64,000 nt of DNA from positions 4,262,501 to 4,326,500 of the forward strand of contig NZ_JAOVZR010000001.1 of assembly GCF_026619415.1 (NCBI RefSeq). The letters are read 5' to 3'. A program made the position numbers and the translations under genes. Positions within the stretch are counted from its first letter, which is position 1. Every line of letters begins with the position of its first letter. Shown here piece after piece: positions 8,671 through 17,117 of this stretch. Origin of the DNA: Hoeflea algicola (GTDB lineage Bacteria > Pseudomonadota > Alphaproteobacteria > Rhizobiales > Rhizobiaceae). The notes under the pieces were generated by a model. That model was not told where the DNA came from, ran no database searches, and saw only the letters and a list, made by a program, of their open reading frames with translations.

Positions 8671-9453
8671 ATGGTGGATGAACCGAACAAGAAGGTGGCG
8701 GCCGCACAGAATGTCCGGGCGGTTACCCGTGCACTTTCCGTGCTTGACTCCTTTGCAGGGAAAAACCTGCAGTCGCTGGCACAGGTGAGCGCCGCGACCC
8801 AACTCGACAAGGGCACGACGAGGCGGCTGTTGCTGACGCTGATGCACAGCGATTTCATCGCCCAGGACCCGGTGACTCAGCATTATCGGCTGGGTGCGGC
8901 GATTCGCAAGCTTGCGGCCAATGTCGAAGACAGTCGCGACCTGCGCAGCATTGCCCAGCCGATCCTGCTGCAGCTAGCCAACGAGCTAGGCATTACCGCT
9001 TTCCTTTCGGTGTTCCGCGACAACAGCGCCGTCTGTCTCGACCGCGTGCACGATATGCGCGGCATTGAGGTGCACTGGTGGGCAATCGGCGGAACGCTGC
9101 CGCTCAATTGCGGCGGTGCGCCAAAGGTTTTCCTCGCCTATCAGCCCGAGGAGGTGATCGAACGGATCCTGTCCGAACCCTTGCAGAAACTCAACGCCAA
9201 GTCGGTGACCGATCCGGATATGCTGCGCGAGCAGTTACGGCTGATCCGCAAGCGCGGCTGGGAGTGTGCGATCGACGACGTGGCGGTTGGCATCACCGCG
9301 CTTGCCGTTCCGGTGCTCGATGAAAATGGCGACGCCGCCTGCTGTGTCAGTATGGCCGGCCTGACGCCGCAAATGGTCGAGCGCGGTCGCCCGGTATTTC
9401 TGCAACGTCTCAAGGATGCAGCCGAGGCCGTGCGGGTCGGTGCCGGGATCTGA
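8671..9453 (+). CDS. IclR family transcriptional regulator
   Basis: Regulator of 260 residues with the IclR architecture: an N-terminal winged HTH (about residues 12-70, containing LQSLAQVSAATQLDKGTTRRLLLTL in pieces) and a C-terminal IclR effector domain ending near VFLQRLKDAAE. The ATG at 8671 gives a normal IclR length; upstream in-frame starts would add an unusual 36-residue tail, and the ribosome site here is weak. It sits between the FAD oxidase (divergent) and the liv ABC operon (downstream, same strand). Related palindromes next to both targets suggest it controls both, and perhaps the dehydratase-lyase operon at 14.4-18.0 kb. Confidence 0.88.
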   Translation: MVDEPNKKVAAAQNVRAVTRALSVLDSFAGKNLQSLAQVSAATQLDKGTTRRLLLTLMHSDFIAQDPVTQHYRLGAAIRKLAANVEDSRDLRSIAQPILLQLANELGITAFLSVFRDNSAVCLDRVHDMRGIEVHWWAIGGTLPLNCGGAPKVFLAYQPEEVIERILSEPLQKLNAKSVTDPDMLREQLRLIRKRGWECAIDDVAVGITALAVPVLDENGDAACCVSMAGLTPQMVERGRPVFLQRLKDAAEAVRVGAGI

Positions 9454-9483
9454 TTTCGCGGTATGCGATTAGCACAATCGGTC

Positions 9484-9500
9484 GTTTCACCAGATGAACC
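9484..9500. promoter_or_regulatory. Candidate IclR operator, site 2
   Basis: gtttcaccagatgaacc matches site 1 at the core TTTCA-N5-TGAA. It lies 190 bases before the livK start and just upstream of a TTGACT hexamer at 9513-9518 that could be a -35 element. An upstream position would suit activation; the -10 is not convincing. Confidence 0.45.
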
Positions 9501-9571
9501 AAATTTTGTTGCTTGACTTGTAAGTGGCCTGCCGCCAAGGTCGTACCTGCATTGCAGCAGCATGCACGGAA

Positions 9572-9689
9572 GCTTTCGGGAGGAGGTTTCAGTGTCGGCT
9601 TGAGGGGCAGAGGTTGAATAAGACCTCGCATCTCCCGGCGCGGTGGTTTTCCTCCGAAGCGAAACGGTACCGACACTTGGGAGGTCTTC
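9572..9689 (+). other. Structured leader with a possible ribosome-site-sequestering stem before livK
   Basis: Three sets of complementary arms occur before the livK ATG. aagacctc (9620-9627) pairs with gaggtctt (9681-9688), which overlaps the ribosome site GGGAGG of livK. agtgtcgg (9591-9598) pairs with ccgacact (9670-9677). gaggt (9610-9614) can instead pair locally with acctc (9623-9627). The first two stems are not nested, so they would be alternatives or a pseudoknot. No known riboswitch class is recognised. Confidence 0.35.
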
Positions 9690-10850
9690 ATGAACATGAT
9701 TGAATTGAGTAAACGGACATTGCTGTCCGCGGGCTATATGGCGCTCGCGCTCGGCGTCGCCGCGCCTGCCTATGCCGAACCCGACGCCGGCGAATACCGC
9801 ATCGGCATGGTGTCCGATGACAGCGGCCCGATCGCATCGGCCGGACAGTCCTATCACCAGGGCGCCGATATCGCGATTGCCGAAATCAACAGCAAGGGTC
9901 TGGCTGGTGAAGGCGTGACGCTGGTTCTTGATGTCAAGGACAGCGGATCCGATGCCGCTCGCGCCGTTCAGGCGATGACCCAGTTCGGTTCCGACCGCAA
10001 GATACTGGCCACTACCTGCTGTATCCTTAGCTCCATCGCTGCGGCAGTGAGCCCGATTGCAGCCAGCAACGAAGTGCCATTGGTAATTTACGGCGCGACC
10101 CGCTCGTCGTTGCCGCAAGAACCGTTTGTGACATCGGTAGTGGCGCTGCCTGGTCCGCAGGAAGTGCAGATGTCTGAGCGGATTGCTTCGGAATTGCGGC
10201 CTAAGAAGGTCGCCTATTTTCTGTCCGGCGACAATGACATCTTCAAGACCCGCGCACTGGCGATGCAGGAAGTGATCGAAAAGTCCGGCGCTGAAACAGT
10301 CGCTGAAATCACCACTTTGAGCGCTGACACCGACTTTACCGGTCCGGCGACCCAGGGCATTGCCACCAATCCGGATCTGATCGTGGTCATGACCACGCAG
10401 CAGCCGACCGTCGGTATCATCACCGCTCTGCGTCAGCGCGGTTATGAGGGCATGATCGTCACCTCCGAGGTGCTTTCCCCGCCTGCTGTCTTCAAGAAAT
10501 CAGGCGACACGATTGCCGGCATTCCGTTTGCACTGTCGTTCCAGCCGGGTGTGTCCGACAGCGAAGCCGCTGTCTCCTTCATCGAAGCCTACAAGGCTGA
10601 ATATGATGCGTTGCCGGATGTCTATGCCGCACAAGGCTACATGGCGATCCAGTTCATTGCCCAGGGCATCAAGTCGCTTGATGGCAAGCCTACCCGTCAG
10701 GATCTCGCAAACGCCATGTGGAATACCACTGAAATCAACGTCAATCCTTATGGTGGTCAGGCCATGGAAAGCGGCCAGGCTCGTACGCCTTCGACGCTGA
10801 TCGTCAACTGGACCAAGGACGGCGAAGTCAAGTTCTGGGAGAAGCCATAA
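9690..10850 (+). CDS. livK: Branched-chain-type ABC transporter substrate-binding protein
   Basis: Periplasmic type-I receptor (Peripla_BP_6) of 386 residues. A Sec signal peptide is seen at residues 1-29, ending in APAYA. The mature part starts with YRIGMVSDDSGPIASAG and continues with GADIAIAEINSKG, the usual LivK opening. It heads a complete five-gene HAAT-type operon (livKHMGF). The ATG at 9690 follows GGGAGG. The family takes leucine-type amino acids but also urea, amides, aromatic acids and dicarboxylates; with the CoA ligase and dehydratase genes around it, an organic acid is as likely as an amino acid. Confidence 0.92.
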   Translation: MNMIELSKRTLLSAGYMALALGVAAPAYAEPDAGEYRIGMVSDDSGPIASAGQSYHQGADIAIAEINSKGLAGEGVTLVLDVKDSGSDAARAVQAMTQFGSDRKILATTCCILSSIAAAVSPIAASNEVPLVIYGATRSSLPQEPFVTSVVALPGPQEVQMSERIASELRPKKVAYFLSGDNDIFKTRALAMQEVIEKSGAETVAEITTLSADTDFTGPATQGIATNPDLIVVMTTQQPTVGIITALRQRGYEGMIVTSEVLSPPAVFKKSGDTIAGIPFALSFQPGVSDSEAAVSFIEAYKAEYDALPDVYAAQGYMAIQFIAQGIKSLDGKPTRQDLANAMWNTTEINVNPYGGQAMESGQARTPSTLIVNWTKDGEVKFWEKP

Positions 10851-10851
10851 A

Positions 10852-11739
10852 ATGATCCTGTTCCTTGAGCAGCTGGTTAATGGAATATCCCTGGGGTCGC
10901 TTTATGCCCTGTTCGGCATCGGTTTCGGGCTCGTCTTCGCGACGCTCGGAATTCTCAACGCCGCCCATGGCGTCTATGCAAGCTGGGCGGCGATCCTGGG
11001 TTATTTCAGCGTCGAGTATTTCGGCGTACCGTTTCCGGTCGCCGTGGCGATCGGGGTTCTCGGCGGTGGCCTGATTGCCATCGTCGTCGACCAGATCGGT
11101 TTCCAGCCGCTCAGGGGACGGAAATCGGGGATGCTGGGGGCATTGATCACCAGCATCGCCTTTCTTATCATTCTCGACAGTCTGGCCGGTATGGCCACCA
11201 ACCACCAAAGCTGGGCCTTCCCGTCCGACAGTTTCCCCAGCGGCATGGTTGATTTCGGAGCCATCCAGGTTCCGCAGATGCAGATCATCATCATTTTGTC
11301 GACGTTGATCTGCGGCGGCGGCATCTATCTGCTGATCCAGAAGACCCGGATTGGGGCTGCGATGCGGGCCGTCGGCTGGAACGCCGAAGCGGCAGCGCTG
11401 AGCGGCGTCAATCCACGGATCATTATCCTGCTGACCGCATTTCTTGCTGGCGCCACCTCCGGCCTGGCCGGTGTGCTTGGCGGCGCGGCCACCTCGAACG
11501 TGTCCTACATGCTCGGCGAGGGGCTTTTGCTCAAAGGGTTCGCCGCCGTGGTGGTGGGCGGCTTTGACGATGTCCGCGGCACGGTCATTGCCGGAATTCT
11601 GCTGGGCATCTCCGAGGTCTTCGTGGCGCAGTATCTGTCCACAACCTACCGCGACGGCTTCACCTATATTCTGCTGCTTACCTTCCTCGTGGCGCGGCCA
11701 CGCGGCCTGTTCGGCAGCCGTGACTTCGTGAGGGCCTGA
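10852..11739 (+). CDS. livH: Branched-chain-type ABC transporter permease LivH
   Basis: Inner-membrane permease of 295 residues with about eight helices. The opening LEQLVNGISLGSLYALFGIGFGLVF (in pieces) and the motif TRIGAAMRAVGWNAEAAALSGVN, which contains the cytoplasmic coupling segment, are typical of LivH. The ATG starts 1 base after the livK stop, and livM starts 4 bases after its stop. Confidence 0.93.
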   Translation: MILFLEQLVNGISLGSLYALFGIGFGLVFATLGILNAAHGVYASWAAILGYFSVEYFGVPFPVAVAIGVLGGGLIAIVVDQIGFQPLRGRKSGMLGALITSIAFLIILDSLAGMATNHQSWAFPSDSFPSGMVDFGAIQVPQMQIIIILSTLICGGGIYLLIQKTRIGAAMRAVGWNAEAAALSGVNPRIIILLTAFLAGATSGLAGVLGGAATSNVSYMLGEGLLLKGFAAVVVGGFDDVRGTVIAGILLGISEVFVAQYLSTTYRDGFTYILLLTFLVARPRGLFGSRDFVRA

Positions 11740-11743
11740 TCCT

Positions 11744-12670
11744 GTGGAAGCGCTTCTAGATTTCTGGTCCGCCTATTCGGCGGCGATCGCCTTCGGTCTG
11801 GTCAATTCGTTGTTTGCGCTCAGCATGTATTCCGTGCTGTCGGCGGGGATACTGAGCTTTACCACGGTCGTCTTCGCAGCCATTGGCGGCTTTGCTGCAG
11901 CTCAGGTGATCGGCACGTTCGGCTTGCCGCTGTGGGTCGCGTTTCCGCTTGCGGGGATCGCCGGCGGGATCGGATCGGCGATCATCGCCGCGATCTTCCT
12001 CAAGCTCGAAACCCACTGGATGGCGCTGGCAAGCCTTGCCATGGTGTTGATTACACGGGTGACGGTGCTCAACACACCTTCGCTTACCGGCGGCGTGATG
12101 GGCATGATGGTGCCGGTGCGCGCCTCGGTGCTGGAACTGACCATACTGGTCGCCATCGTCGCCTTGGTCTTCTACCGCCTGCACAATTCCTGGTACGGGC
12201 TGGCGATACGCGCCGTGCGCGAAGACGCCGCCGCGGCCTCGACCATGGGCGTCAGCCTGCGCCACATACAGCTGATCGCCTTCCTGATCAGCGGTGTGGT
12301 CGGCGGACTCGCCGGGGCGGCAATGGCCACCACTTTGCAATATATCTCTGCCGACACTTTCTACCTCGGCGTCGCCTTCACCATGATCGCGGGGACCGTG
12401 CTGGGCGGTTCGTTCCATTGGTTCGGGCCGATCGTCGGCGCCTTCGTCTTCACGGCGCTTCCCTCCGTGACGCAAGCCGTATTGCCGGAGCTTCAGGACA
12501 TCGCCAAGGGCGTGGTGCTGCTGGTGATCATGATCTATCTGCCGCGCGGCCTGATAGATCCGCGTGCGCGTGGATTGCGAAAGGCAGCCCGCCAGCGCCA
12601 GGACGCGGCCGTTCGCGAGCAGGACAATGCGTCCAAGCTGGTCAAGAATGCGGGGCAAGCCCATGACTGA
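11744..12670 (+). CDS. livM: Branched-chain-type ABC transporter permease LivM
   Basis: Second permease of the HAAT importer, 308 residues, with the coupling segment SWYGLAIRAVREDAAAASTMGV and a helix-rich body. The start is a GTG at 11744. The C-terminal tail (last ~35 residues) is charged and may be cytoplasmic. Its last 8 bases overlap the livG start (ATGACTGA), a coupling overlap. Confidence 0.92.
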   Translation: MEALLDFWSAYSAAIAFGLVNSLFALSMYSVLSAGILSFTTVVFAAIGGFAAAQVIGTFGLPLWVAFPLAGIAGGIGSAIIAAIFLKLETHWMALASLAMVLITRVTVLNTPSLTGGVMGMMVPVRASVLELTILVAIVALVFYRLHNSWYGLAIRAVREDAAAASTMGVSLRHIQLIAFLISGVVGGLAGAAMATTLQYISADTFYLGVAFTMIAGTVLGGSFHWFGPIVGAFVFTALPSVTQAVLPELQDIAKGVVLLVIMIYLPRGLIDPRARGLRKAARQRQDAAVREQDNASKLVKNAGQAHD

Positions 12671-13457
12671 TACAAGCGGCCAGACCATTCATGAACTCAA
12701 GAATGTGGTCAAGAAATTCGGCGGCGTTACAGCTGTCAACAACCTGTCGATGTCAATCGCCAAGGGAACTGTCCACGGCCTGATCGGGCCGAACGGCGCC
12801 GGAAAGACCACGGTGATCAACCTGATTACCGGTCTGTTCGACGTGAGCGGCGGAACCATCCTGTTCAACGGCACCCGCACCGATACGCTCGAACCACACC
12901 AGATTGCAGGGCTGGGCATCAGCCGCACCTACCAGAATGTGCGGCTGTTCAGCGGCATGTCGGTGCTCGAGCAAGTGTTGACCGGATGCTATCTCGGTCG
13001 CGGCACCAATCTGTTTGCATCGTTTCTCGGCACTTCCGATGCGCGGCGCAAATGGAAAACGTCGCGGCAGACGGCGATGCATCTTCTCGAACGTGTCGGT
13101 ATGGCCGACCGCGCGGATGAGCTAGCCGAAACACTGTCCTACGGCGAGCAACGACGCATCGAGATCGCCCGAGCGCTCGGATCTGATCCGAAGCTGCTGC
13201 TGCTCGATGAACCCACAGCGGGCATGAACCATTCCGAAGCCAGCGATATCGGCAAGCTGGTGCACGAACTGCGTGATAGCGGCCTGACCATACTGATGGT
13301 CGAGCACAATATCAGCCTCGTAACCGAATTCTGCGAATCCTGCACGGTCATCAATTTCGGACAATTGCTCGCCGAAGGCACCCCGCGTGCCTGCATCGAC
13401 AATCCCGATGTCCAGATCGCCTATTTTGGAAAGAAGCGCGATGCTCACGGTCACTAA
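12663..13457 (+). CDS. livG: Branched-chain-type ABC transporter ATP-binding protein LivG
   Basis: Cytoplasmic ATPase of 264 residues. Walker A GPNGAGKTT is at about 42-50, the signature is LSYGEQRRIEIARAL, and Walker B is LLLLDEPTAGMN with the A-G-M-N that is characteristic of LivG. The IGLGISRTYQ-type segment appears as GLGISRTYQNVRLFSGMSVLEQV. The start at 12663 overlaps livM by 8 bases, and the 3' end overlaps livF by 17 bases. Confidence 0.94.
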   Translation: MTDTSGQTIHELKNVVKKFGGVTAVNNLSMSIAKGTVHGLIGPNGAGKTTVINLITGLFDVSGGTILFNGTRTDTLEPHQIAGLGISRTYQNVRLFSGMSVLEQVLTGCYLGRGTNLFASFLGTSDARRKWKTSRQTAMHLLERVGMADRADELAETLSYGEQRRIEIARALGSDPKLLLLDEPTAGMNHSEASDIGKLVHELRDSGLTILMVEHNISLVTEFCESCTVINFGQLLAEGTPRACIDNPDVQIAYFGKKRDAHGH

Positions 13458-14136
13458 TCTTACCGCCAGCTATGGTGCAATCCGCGCGGTCCAGGGCATC
13501 AGCCTGACGGTTGACGTCGGCTCGCTCAGCGTTGTTCTCGGCTCCAATGGCGCCGGCAAGTCGACGACCCTGCGCAGCATTGCCGGCCTGCATCGGCCGA
13601 TCGGCGGCAGCGTCATGCTCGACGGGCACAATATCTCCAAACTGAGCCTGCACAATGTGGTTCGCGCCGGGCTCGCCCTAGTTCCCGAAGGTCGCATGGT
13701 GGTGGCGCCGCTGACGGTGGAAGAGAACCTGTTGCTGAGCCGGTTCTCGGGCCGCAAGGGCGATGGCGATACACTGGCGAGGGTGTTTGACCTGTTCCCC
13801 CGCCTCAAGGAACGCCGCACCCAGCCCTCGGGGCTTTTGAGCGGTGGCGAACAGCAGATGCTGGCCATCGGCCGCGCGCTGATGACCGAACCGCGGGTGC
13901 TGCTGCTCGACGAGCCGTCGATGGGACTGGCGCCCTCGGTGGTTGATCTTGTGTTCGAGGCCATCGTTGCGCTGAACAAACAGGGGCAGACCATTCTCGT
14001 GGTCGAGCAGAATGCCGCGCTGGCGCTGTCGGTCTGCGATTATGGCTACGTCATCAAGCGTGGCGAGATCGTCGTCAAGGGCAGCCCCGAAGAGCTACGC
14101 GAGAACCCCGAAGTGCTTGAAGCCTATCTCGGCTGA
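13441..14136 (+). CDS. livF: Branched-chain-type ABC transporter ATP-binding protein LivF
   Basis: Second ATPase of the importer, 231 residues. Walker A reads GSNGAGKST (34-42), the signature LSGGEQQMLAIGRALM and Walker B LLLLDEPSMGLAP, the last being diagnostic for LivF. LALVPEGRMVVAPLTVEENL (in pieces) is also typical. The ATG at 13441 lies inside the end of livG. It is the last gene of the operon; no clear plus-strand terminator follows in the next 230 bases. Confidence 0.94.
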   Translation: MLTVTNLTASYGAIRAVQGISLTVDVGSLSVVLGSNGAGKSTTLRSIAGLHRPIGGSVMLDGHNISKLSLHNVVRAGLALVPEGRMVVAPLTVEENLLLSRFSGRKGDGDTLARVFDLFPRLKERRTQPSGLLSGGEQQMLAIGRALMTEPRVLLLDEPSMGLAPSVVDLVFEAIVALNKQGQTILVVEQNAALALSVCDYGYVIKRGEIVVKGSPEELRENPEVLEAYLG

Positions 14137-14294
14137 GACGCGGGCTCCCCTCGCTTTCCTGCATATCCTCTTCTGTTCCCAGGTTTGAACTCACTGCTGC
14201 CGTCTGCATCGAGATGCGGACGGCGCGGTTGCGTGAACACGTGTGGCATCGTGATGGATCGGAACATGGCTTTGGCCCGATTGCGGGTGGCCAC

Positions 14295-14327
14295 AAAAAA
14301 GGAGGCAAGGTGGTTGGCCTTGCCTCC
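14295..14327 (-). terminator. Rho-independent terminator of the lyase-dehydratase operon
   Basis: Read on the minus strand, a perfect 10-bp stem (ggaggcaagg / ccttgcctcc, 7-base loop) is followed directly by TTTTTT. It lies 42 bases past the stop of the minus-strand lyase gene and so ends that operon. Confidence 0.85.
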
Positions 14328-14368
14328 AGTTATCCTGACACAGGGAAAATCCGCCCGAAGGCGTTCGG

Positions 14369-15238
14369 TCAGGTTTGTTCGAGATATTTCAGCTGCAGCG
14401 CCTCGATTTCCGTGAAGCCGATCATGTCGATAAACTTCGGGTGCTCCGTGCGCGGCATGCTCAAGTTTTTCGTGGTCTTGTCACGAATGAGTTCGGCAAG
14501 GTTTGTCTCGAGCGCCGCGGCCGCCGTCATCAACGGCACCAGCGCAAATGTCGCCATCCCCGCAACACTGGAGATCTGCTCCGGCGTGAGGTCGCGTTCA
14601 AGCCATCCCAGGATCTGCAGTGACAGGGGCACGCCAGCTTCGGCACGCAGGGTCTTGAGGCCTTCATAGTCCTTGAAGGTGTTGCTGATCGGCTGGATCA
14701 CGTCAGCGCCCGCGGCGACATAGGCCTTGGCGCGGCGAATGGCTTCGGGCACGGAATCGGCATCGGTCCGCGCGATGATGAGCATGTTGGGGTTGCGGCG
14801 CGCTTCCACAGCGGCCTCGATTTTCTTGGTGCCTTCCTCGATGCTCACTACCTCGACGCCGCTAACGCAGATCGGGCAACGCTTGGGGGCAACCTGGTCT
14901 TCCAGGATCACGGCAGATGCGCCGGCACCTTCGAATTCGCGGACCGAGCGCATGACGTTGATGGCGTTGCCGTAGCCGGTGTCAATGTCGGCGATGACCG
15001 GAATGTCGACGGCATTGGCCACATTGCGGACCACACCGGCATTCTCCGTCATGGTGTAGAGTTCGGCGTCGGGCATGCCGAGCAGCGAGGCGGAAACGCC
15101 AAAGCCGCTGGTCATGACCGCGTCAAAACCGGCACGTTCGATCATCCTGGCGGAAAACGCGTCATAGGCGCCGGCAGACCAAACGGTCTTCTGGGCCAGC
15201 ACGCGCTGGCGATAGTCATCGCTGAGACCATGGGACAT
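14369..15238 (-). CDS. Isocitrate lyase / PEP mutase family protein
   Basis: Cytoplasmic TIM-barrel C-C lyase of 289 residues, the length of 2-methylisocitrate lyase, oxaloacetate decarboxylase and 2,3-dimethylmalate lyase. Family motifs are ADIDTGYG (83-90), which holds the magnesium-binding Asp pair, and ILEDQVAPKRC (111-121). The catalytic Cys is present (Cys121), but the usual K-(K/R)-C-G-H is K-R-C-P-I here, so the residues after Cys differ from classical isocitrate and methylisocitrate lyases. It is the last gene of a minus-strand operon with LeuC/LeuD-like dehydratase subunits, which fits a hydratase-then-lyase sequence such as dimethylmaleate to dimethylmalate to propionate plus pyruvate. 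The exact substrate is inference. Confidence 0.88.
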   Translation of the reverse strand: MSHGLSDDYRQRVLAQKTVWSAGAYDAFSARMIERAGFDAVMTSGFGVSASLLGMPDAELYTMTENAGVVRNVANAVDIPVIADIDTGYGNAINVMRSVREFEGAGASAVILEDQVAPKRCPICVSGVEVVSIEEGTKKIEAAVEARRNPNMLIIARTDADSVPEAIRRAKAYVAAGADVIQPISNTFKDYEGLKTLRAEAGVPLSLQILGWLERDLTPEQISSVAGMATFALVPLMTAAAALETNLAELIRDKTTKNLSMPRTEHPKFIDMIGFTEIEALQLKYLEQT

Positions 15239-15263
15239 GGTGTCTACCTTTCGTTTGTTAAAA

Positions 15264-15779
15264 TCAGGTGGCCGACTGGCGCTGGTTTTGCAGATAGCCG
15301 ATCAATCCGCCGGCATCGAGCATGGCGCGGTCGGCCTTTGACAAGGGTTCGATCGCCAACGAAGTGCCCTTGGTCAGGTTACGGACCTCGTTTGCGGTCC
15401 AGTCGACTTCGATCTCATCCCAGCGCTCGACCAGCCCGAGAATTCCGGGGCAGGTGGCCTGCGGAAACCCCATCGAGATCTCACCGCGCCAGTAGCCGGG
15501 CGAAAACGATTCCGCCAGCACGCCGGTGATGCCGATATGCCGCATCGCCCGCATCGGTGGATAATGCGGGTGGCCGTAGCCGAAATTGTCGGCGCCGATG
15601 ATCAGGTCGCCGGGGCGGACACTCGTGCGGAAGTCCGGATCGTAACTCTGCATCGCCGCATCGGCCAGTTCGTCGATATCGGTGATCTTGATGTTCTTCA
15701 CGCCGACGATCTGGTCGACGTCGAAATTGACTTCCTCGAAGATGAAGGCGACACGCCCGCGTAAATTTTCCAACGCCAT
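15264..15779 (-). CDS. LeuD-like small subunit of a hydro-lyase (3-isopropylmalate dehydratase family)
   Basis: Swivel-domain subunit of 171 residues that partners the LeuC-like subunit encoded just upstream. The start MALENLRGRV fits the short bacterial/archaeal-type LeuD, and the substrate-loop region appears as GADNFGYGHPHYPP, the counterpart of the LeuD motif G-x-N-F-G-x-G-S-S-R-E. The usual S-S-R-E is replaced by H-P-H-Y, a clear departure that points to a substrate other than isopropylmalate. The ATG at 15779 is 10 bases after the LeuC-like stop. It works as a heterodimer with the iron-sulfur subunit in the cytoplasm. Confidence 0.85.
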   Translation of the reverse strand: MALENLRGRVAFIFEEVNFDVDQIVGVKNIKITDIDELADAAMQSYDPDFRTSVRPGDLIIGADNFGYGHPHYPPMRAMRHIGITGVLAESFSPGYWRGEISMGFPQATCPGILGLVERWDEIEVDWTANEVRNLTKGTSLAIEPLSKADRAMLDAGGLIGYLQNQRQSAT

Positions 15780-15789
15780 GTCCGTTACC

Positions 15790-17046
15790 TCAGAGATACT
15801 TGCGTGGATCGGCAATCTTGCCTTCCAGCGCCGATGCAGCCACCGTGGCGGCGCTGCACAGATAGATTTCGGAATCCGGGCTGCCCATGCGCCCGCGCAC
15901 GTTGAGGGTTCCGGTCGACACCGCCCGCTGTTTTGCCGACATCGCGCCCATTCGCCCGAAGCAGTAGTCGCAGCTTGGCGCGGAGACGAAAGCACCGGCT
16001 TCAGTCAGCGTGGCGAGGTATCCGGCGCGGCCAGCCGCCACCATGATCTCATTGCTGGTGGGCACGACATTGAGCTGGAAGCCCGGCGCTACCTGTTTGC
16101 CCTGTAGAATCCGCGCGGCAATCTCGAGATCCTCAATCCGCCCCGAGGCGCAGGAGCCGAGATAGCCATTGGTAAGTTCAAGCCCGAGATACTCGGTCAG
16201 ATTACGCGAATTGGCCGGGGTCGGCGGGATGACGATCAGCGGCTCGAGTTTGCTCAAGTCGATGTCGTAGACCTTGGCATATTCCGCGTCGGGATCGCTG
16301 TAGACCGGCTCGAGCTGCTTGCGCGCCCGCGGCAGGGCATAGGCGAGGCGGGCGTCGTCAGGGTTGACGACCGCGGTGATGGCGCCGGTGAACATTGCCA
16401 GTCCTGTAATTGTCTGCAGGCCCTCGGTGGAGAGTTGCGACAGGGCAGGACCGCCGACTTCGAGAACTTGGAAGCGGCAGGAGGCCGGGCCCATTTCCCG
16501 CACCAGATGGTGGAATACATCGCGCGCCATCACGCCCTTGCCGAGCGTGCCGGTGAGATTGACACGAACGGTGTGCGGCACCTTGATCGATATCCGCTCG
16601 TTGACCAGCGCTTCCAGCAGGTTGCGGCGAATGCCCATGGCGAGTGTGCCGAAGGTGCCGAGCTGGCTGATATGGCCGTCGAAATGCACCACGAAGGCGC
16701 CGGGAACCGCATAGCCCACTTCCGAGGCAACCTGGTGGCCGATACCCTTGCGCTCGAACAGCGGCACATCGTTTTCCGCGCACCATTTGCGGGTGCCGAT
16801 ATGCAGCTCTTCTTCCTTGGGCGTCGCGGCCGGCACCATATGGTCGATGAACATGGCGAAACGTTCGGGCTCGGCGACGCGCTCGATGCCGAAATCCTCT
16901 TTCATCTGCTTGAAATAGAGATCGGTATAGCCGGGAAAGTCATAGGCCATGACGAAGTCGGGCTTTGCCATCACTTCGTCACCCGCCTTTACGTGCTCCT
17001 GGTTTGATACGCGTGCGAGGATCTTTTCGGTGATCGTGTAGCCCAT
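15790..17046 (-). CDS. LeuC-like large subunit of a hydro-lyase (aconitase superfamily, 4Fe-4S)
   Basis: Iron-sulfur subunit of 418 residues, the length of the short LeuC/HacA/DmdA type. The cluster ligands are visible: Cys299 in GSCASGR, and Cys359 and Cys362 in SCDYCFG. The aconitase-type active-site segments IDHMVP (about 67-72) and GIGHQVASEVGYAVPG (101-116) are present. It opens with MGYTITEKILARV, normal for this family. It pairs with the LeuD-like subunit and an isocitrate-lyase-family protein in the same operon, so it is unlikely to serve leucine synthesis; dimethylmalate, methylmalate or a related hydroxy diacid is more likely. That is inference from context. Confidence 0.88.
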   Translation of the reverse strand: MGYTITEKILARVSNQEHVKAGDEVMAKPDFVMAYDFPGYTDLYFKQMKEDFGIERVAEPERFAMFIDHMVPAATPKEEELHIGTRKWCAENDVPLFERKGIGHQVASEVGYAVPGAFVVHFDGHISQLGTFGTLAMGIRRNLLEALVNERISIKVPHTVRVNLTGTLGKGVMARDVFHHLVREMGPASCRFQVLEVGGPALSQLSTEGLQTITGLAMFTGAITAVVNPDDARLAYALPRARKQLEPVYSDPDAEYAKVYDIDLSKLEPLIVIPPTPANSRNLTEYLGLELTNGYLGSCASGRIEDLEIAARILQGKQVAPGFQLNVVPTSNEIMVAAGRAGYLATLTEAGAFVSAPSCDYCFGRMGAMSAKQRAVSTGTLNVRGRMGSPDSEIYLCSAATVAASALEGKIADPRKYL

Positions 17047-17117
17047 GGTCTCTTGCTTTCTTGTTCTCGCGGTCTCGTCTTTGCAGTGTGGTATGCGGCG
17101 GGCGTTGCCTGATCAGG

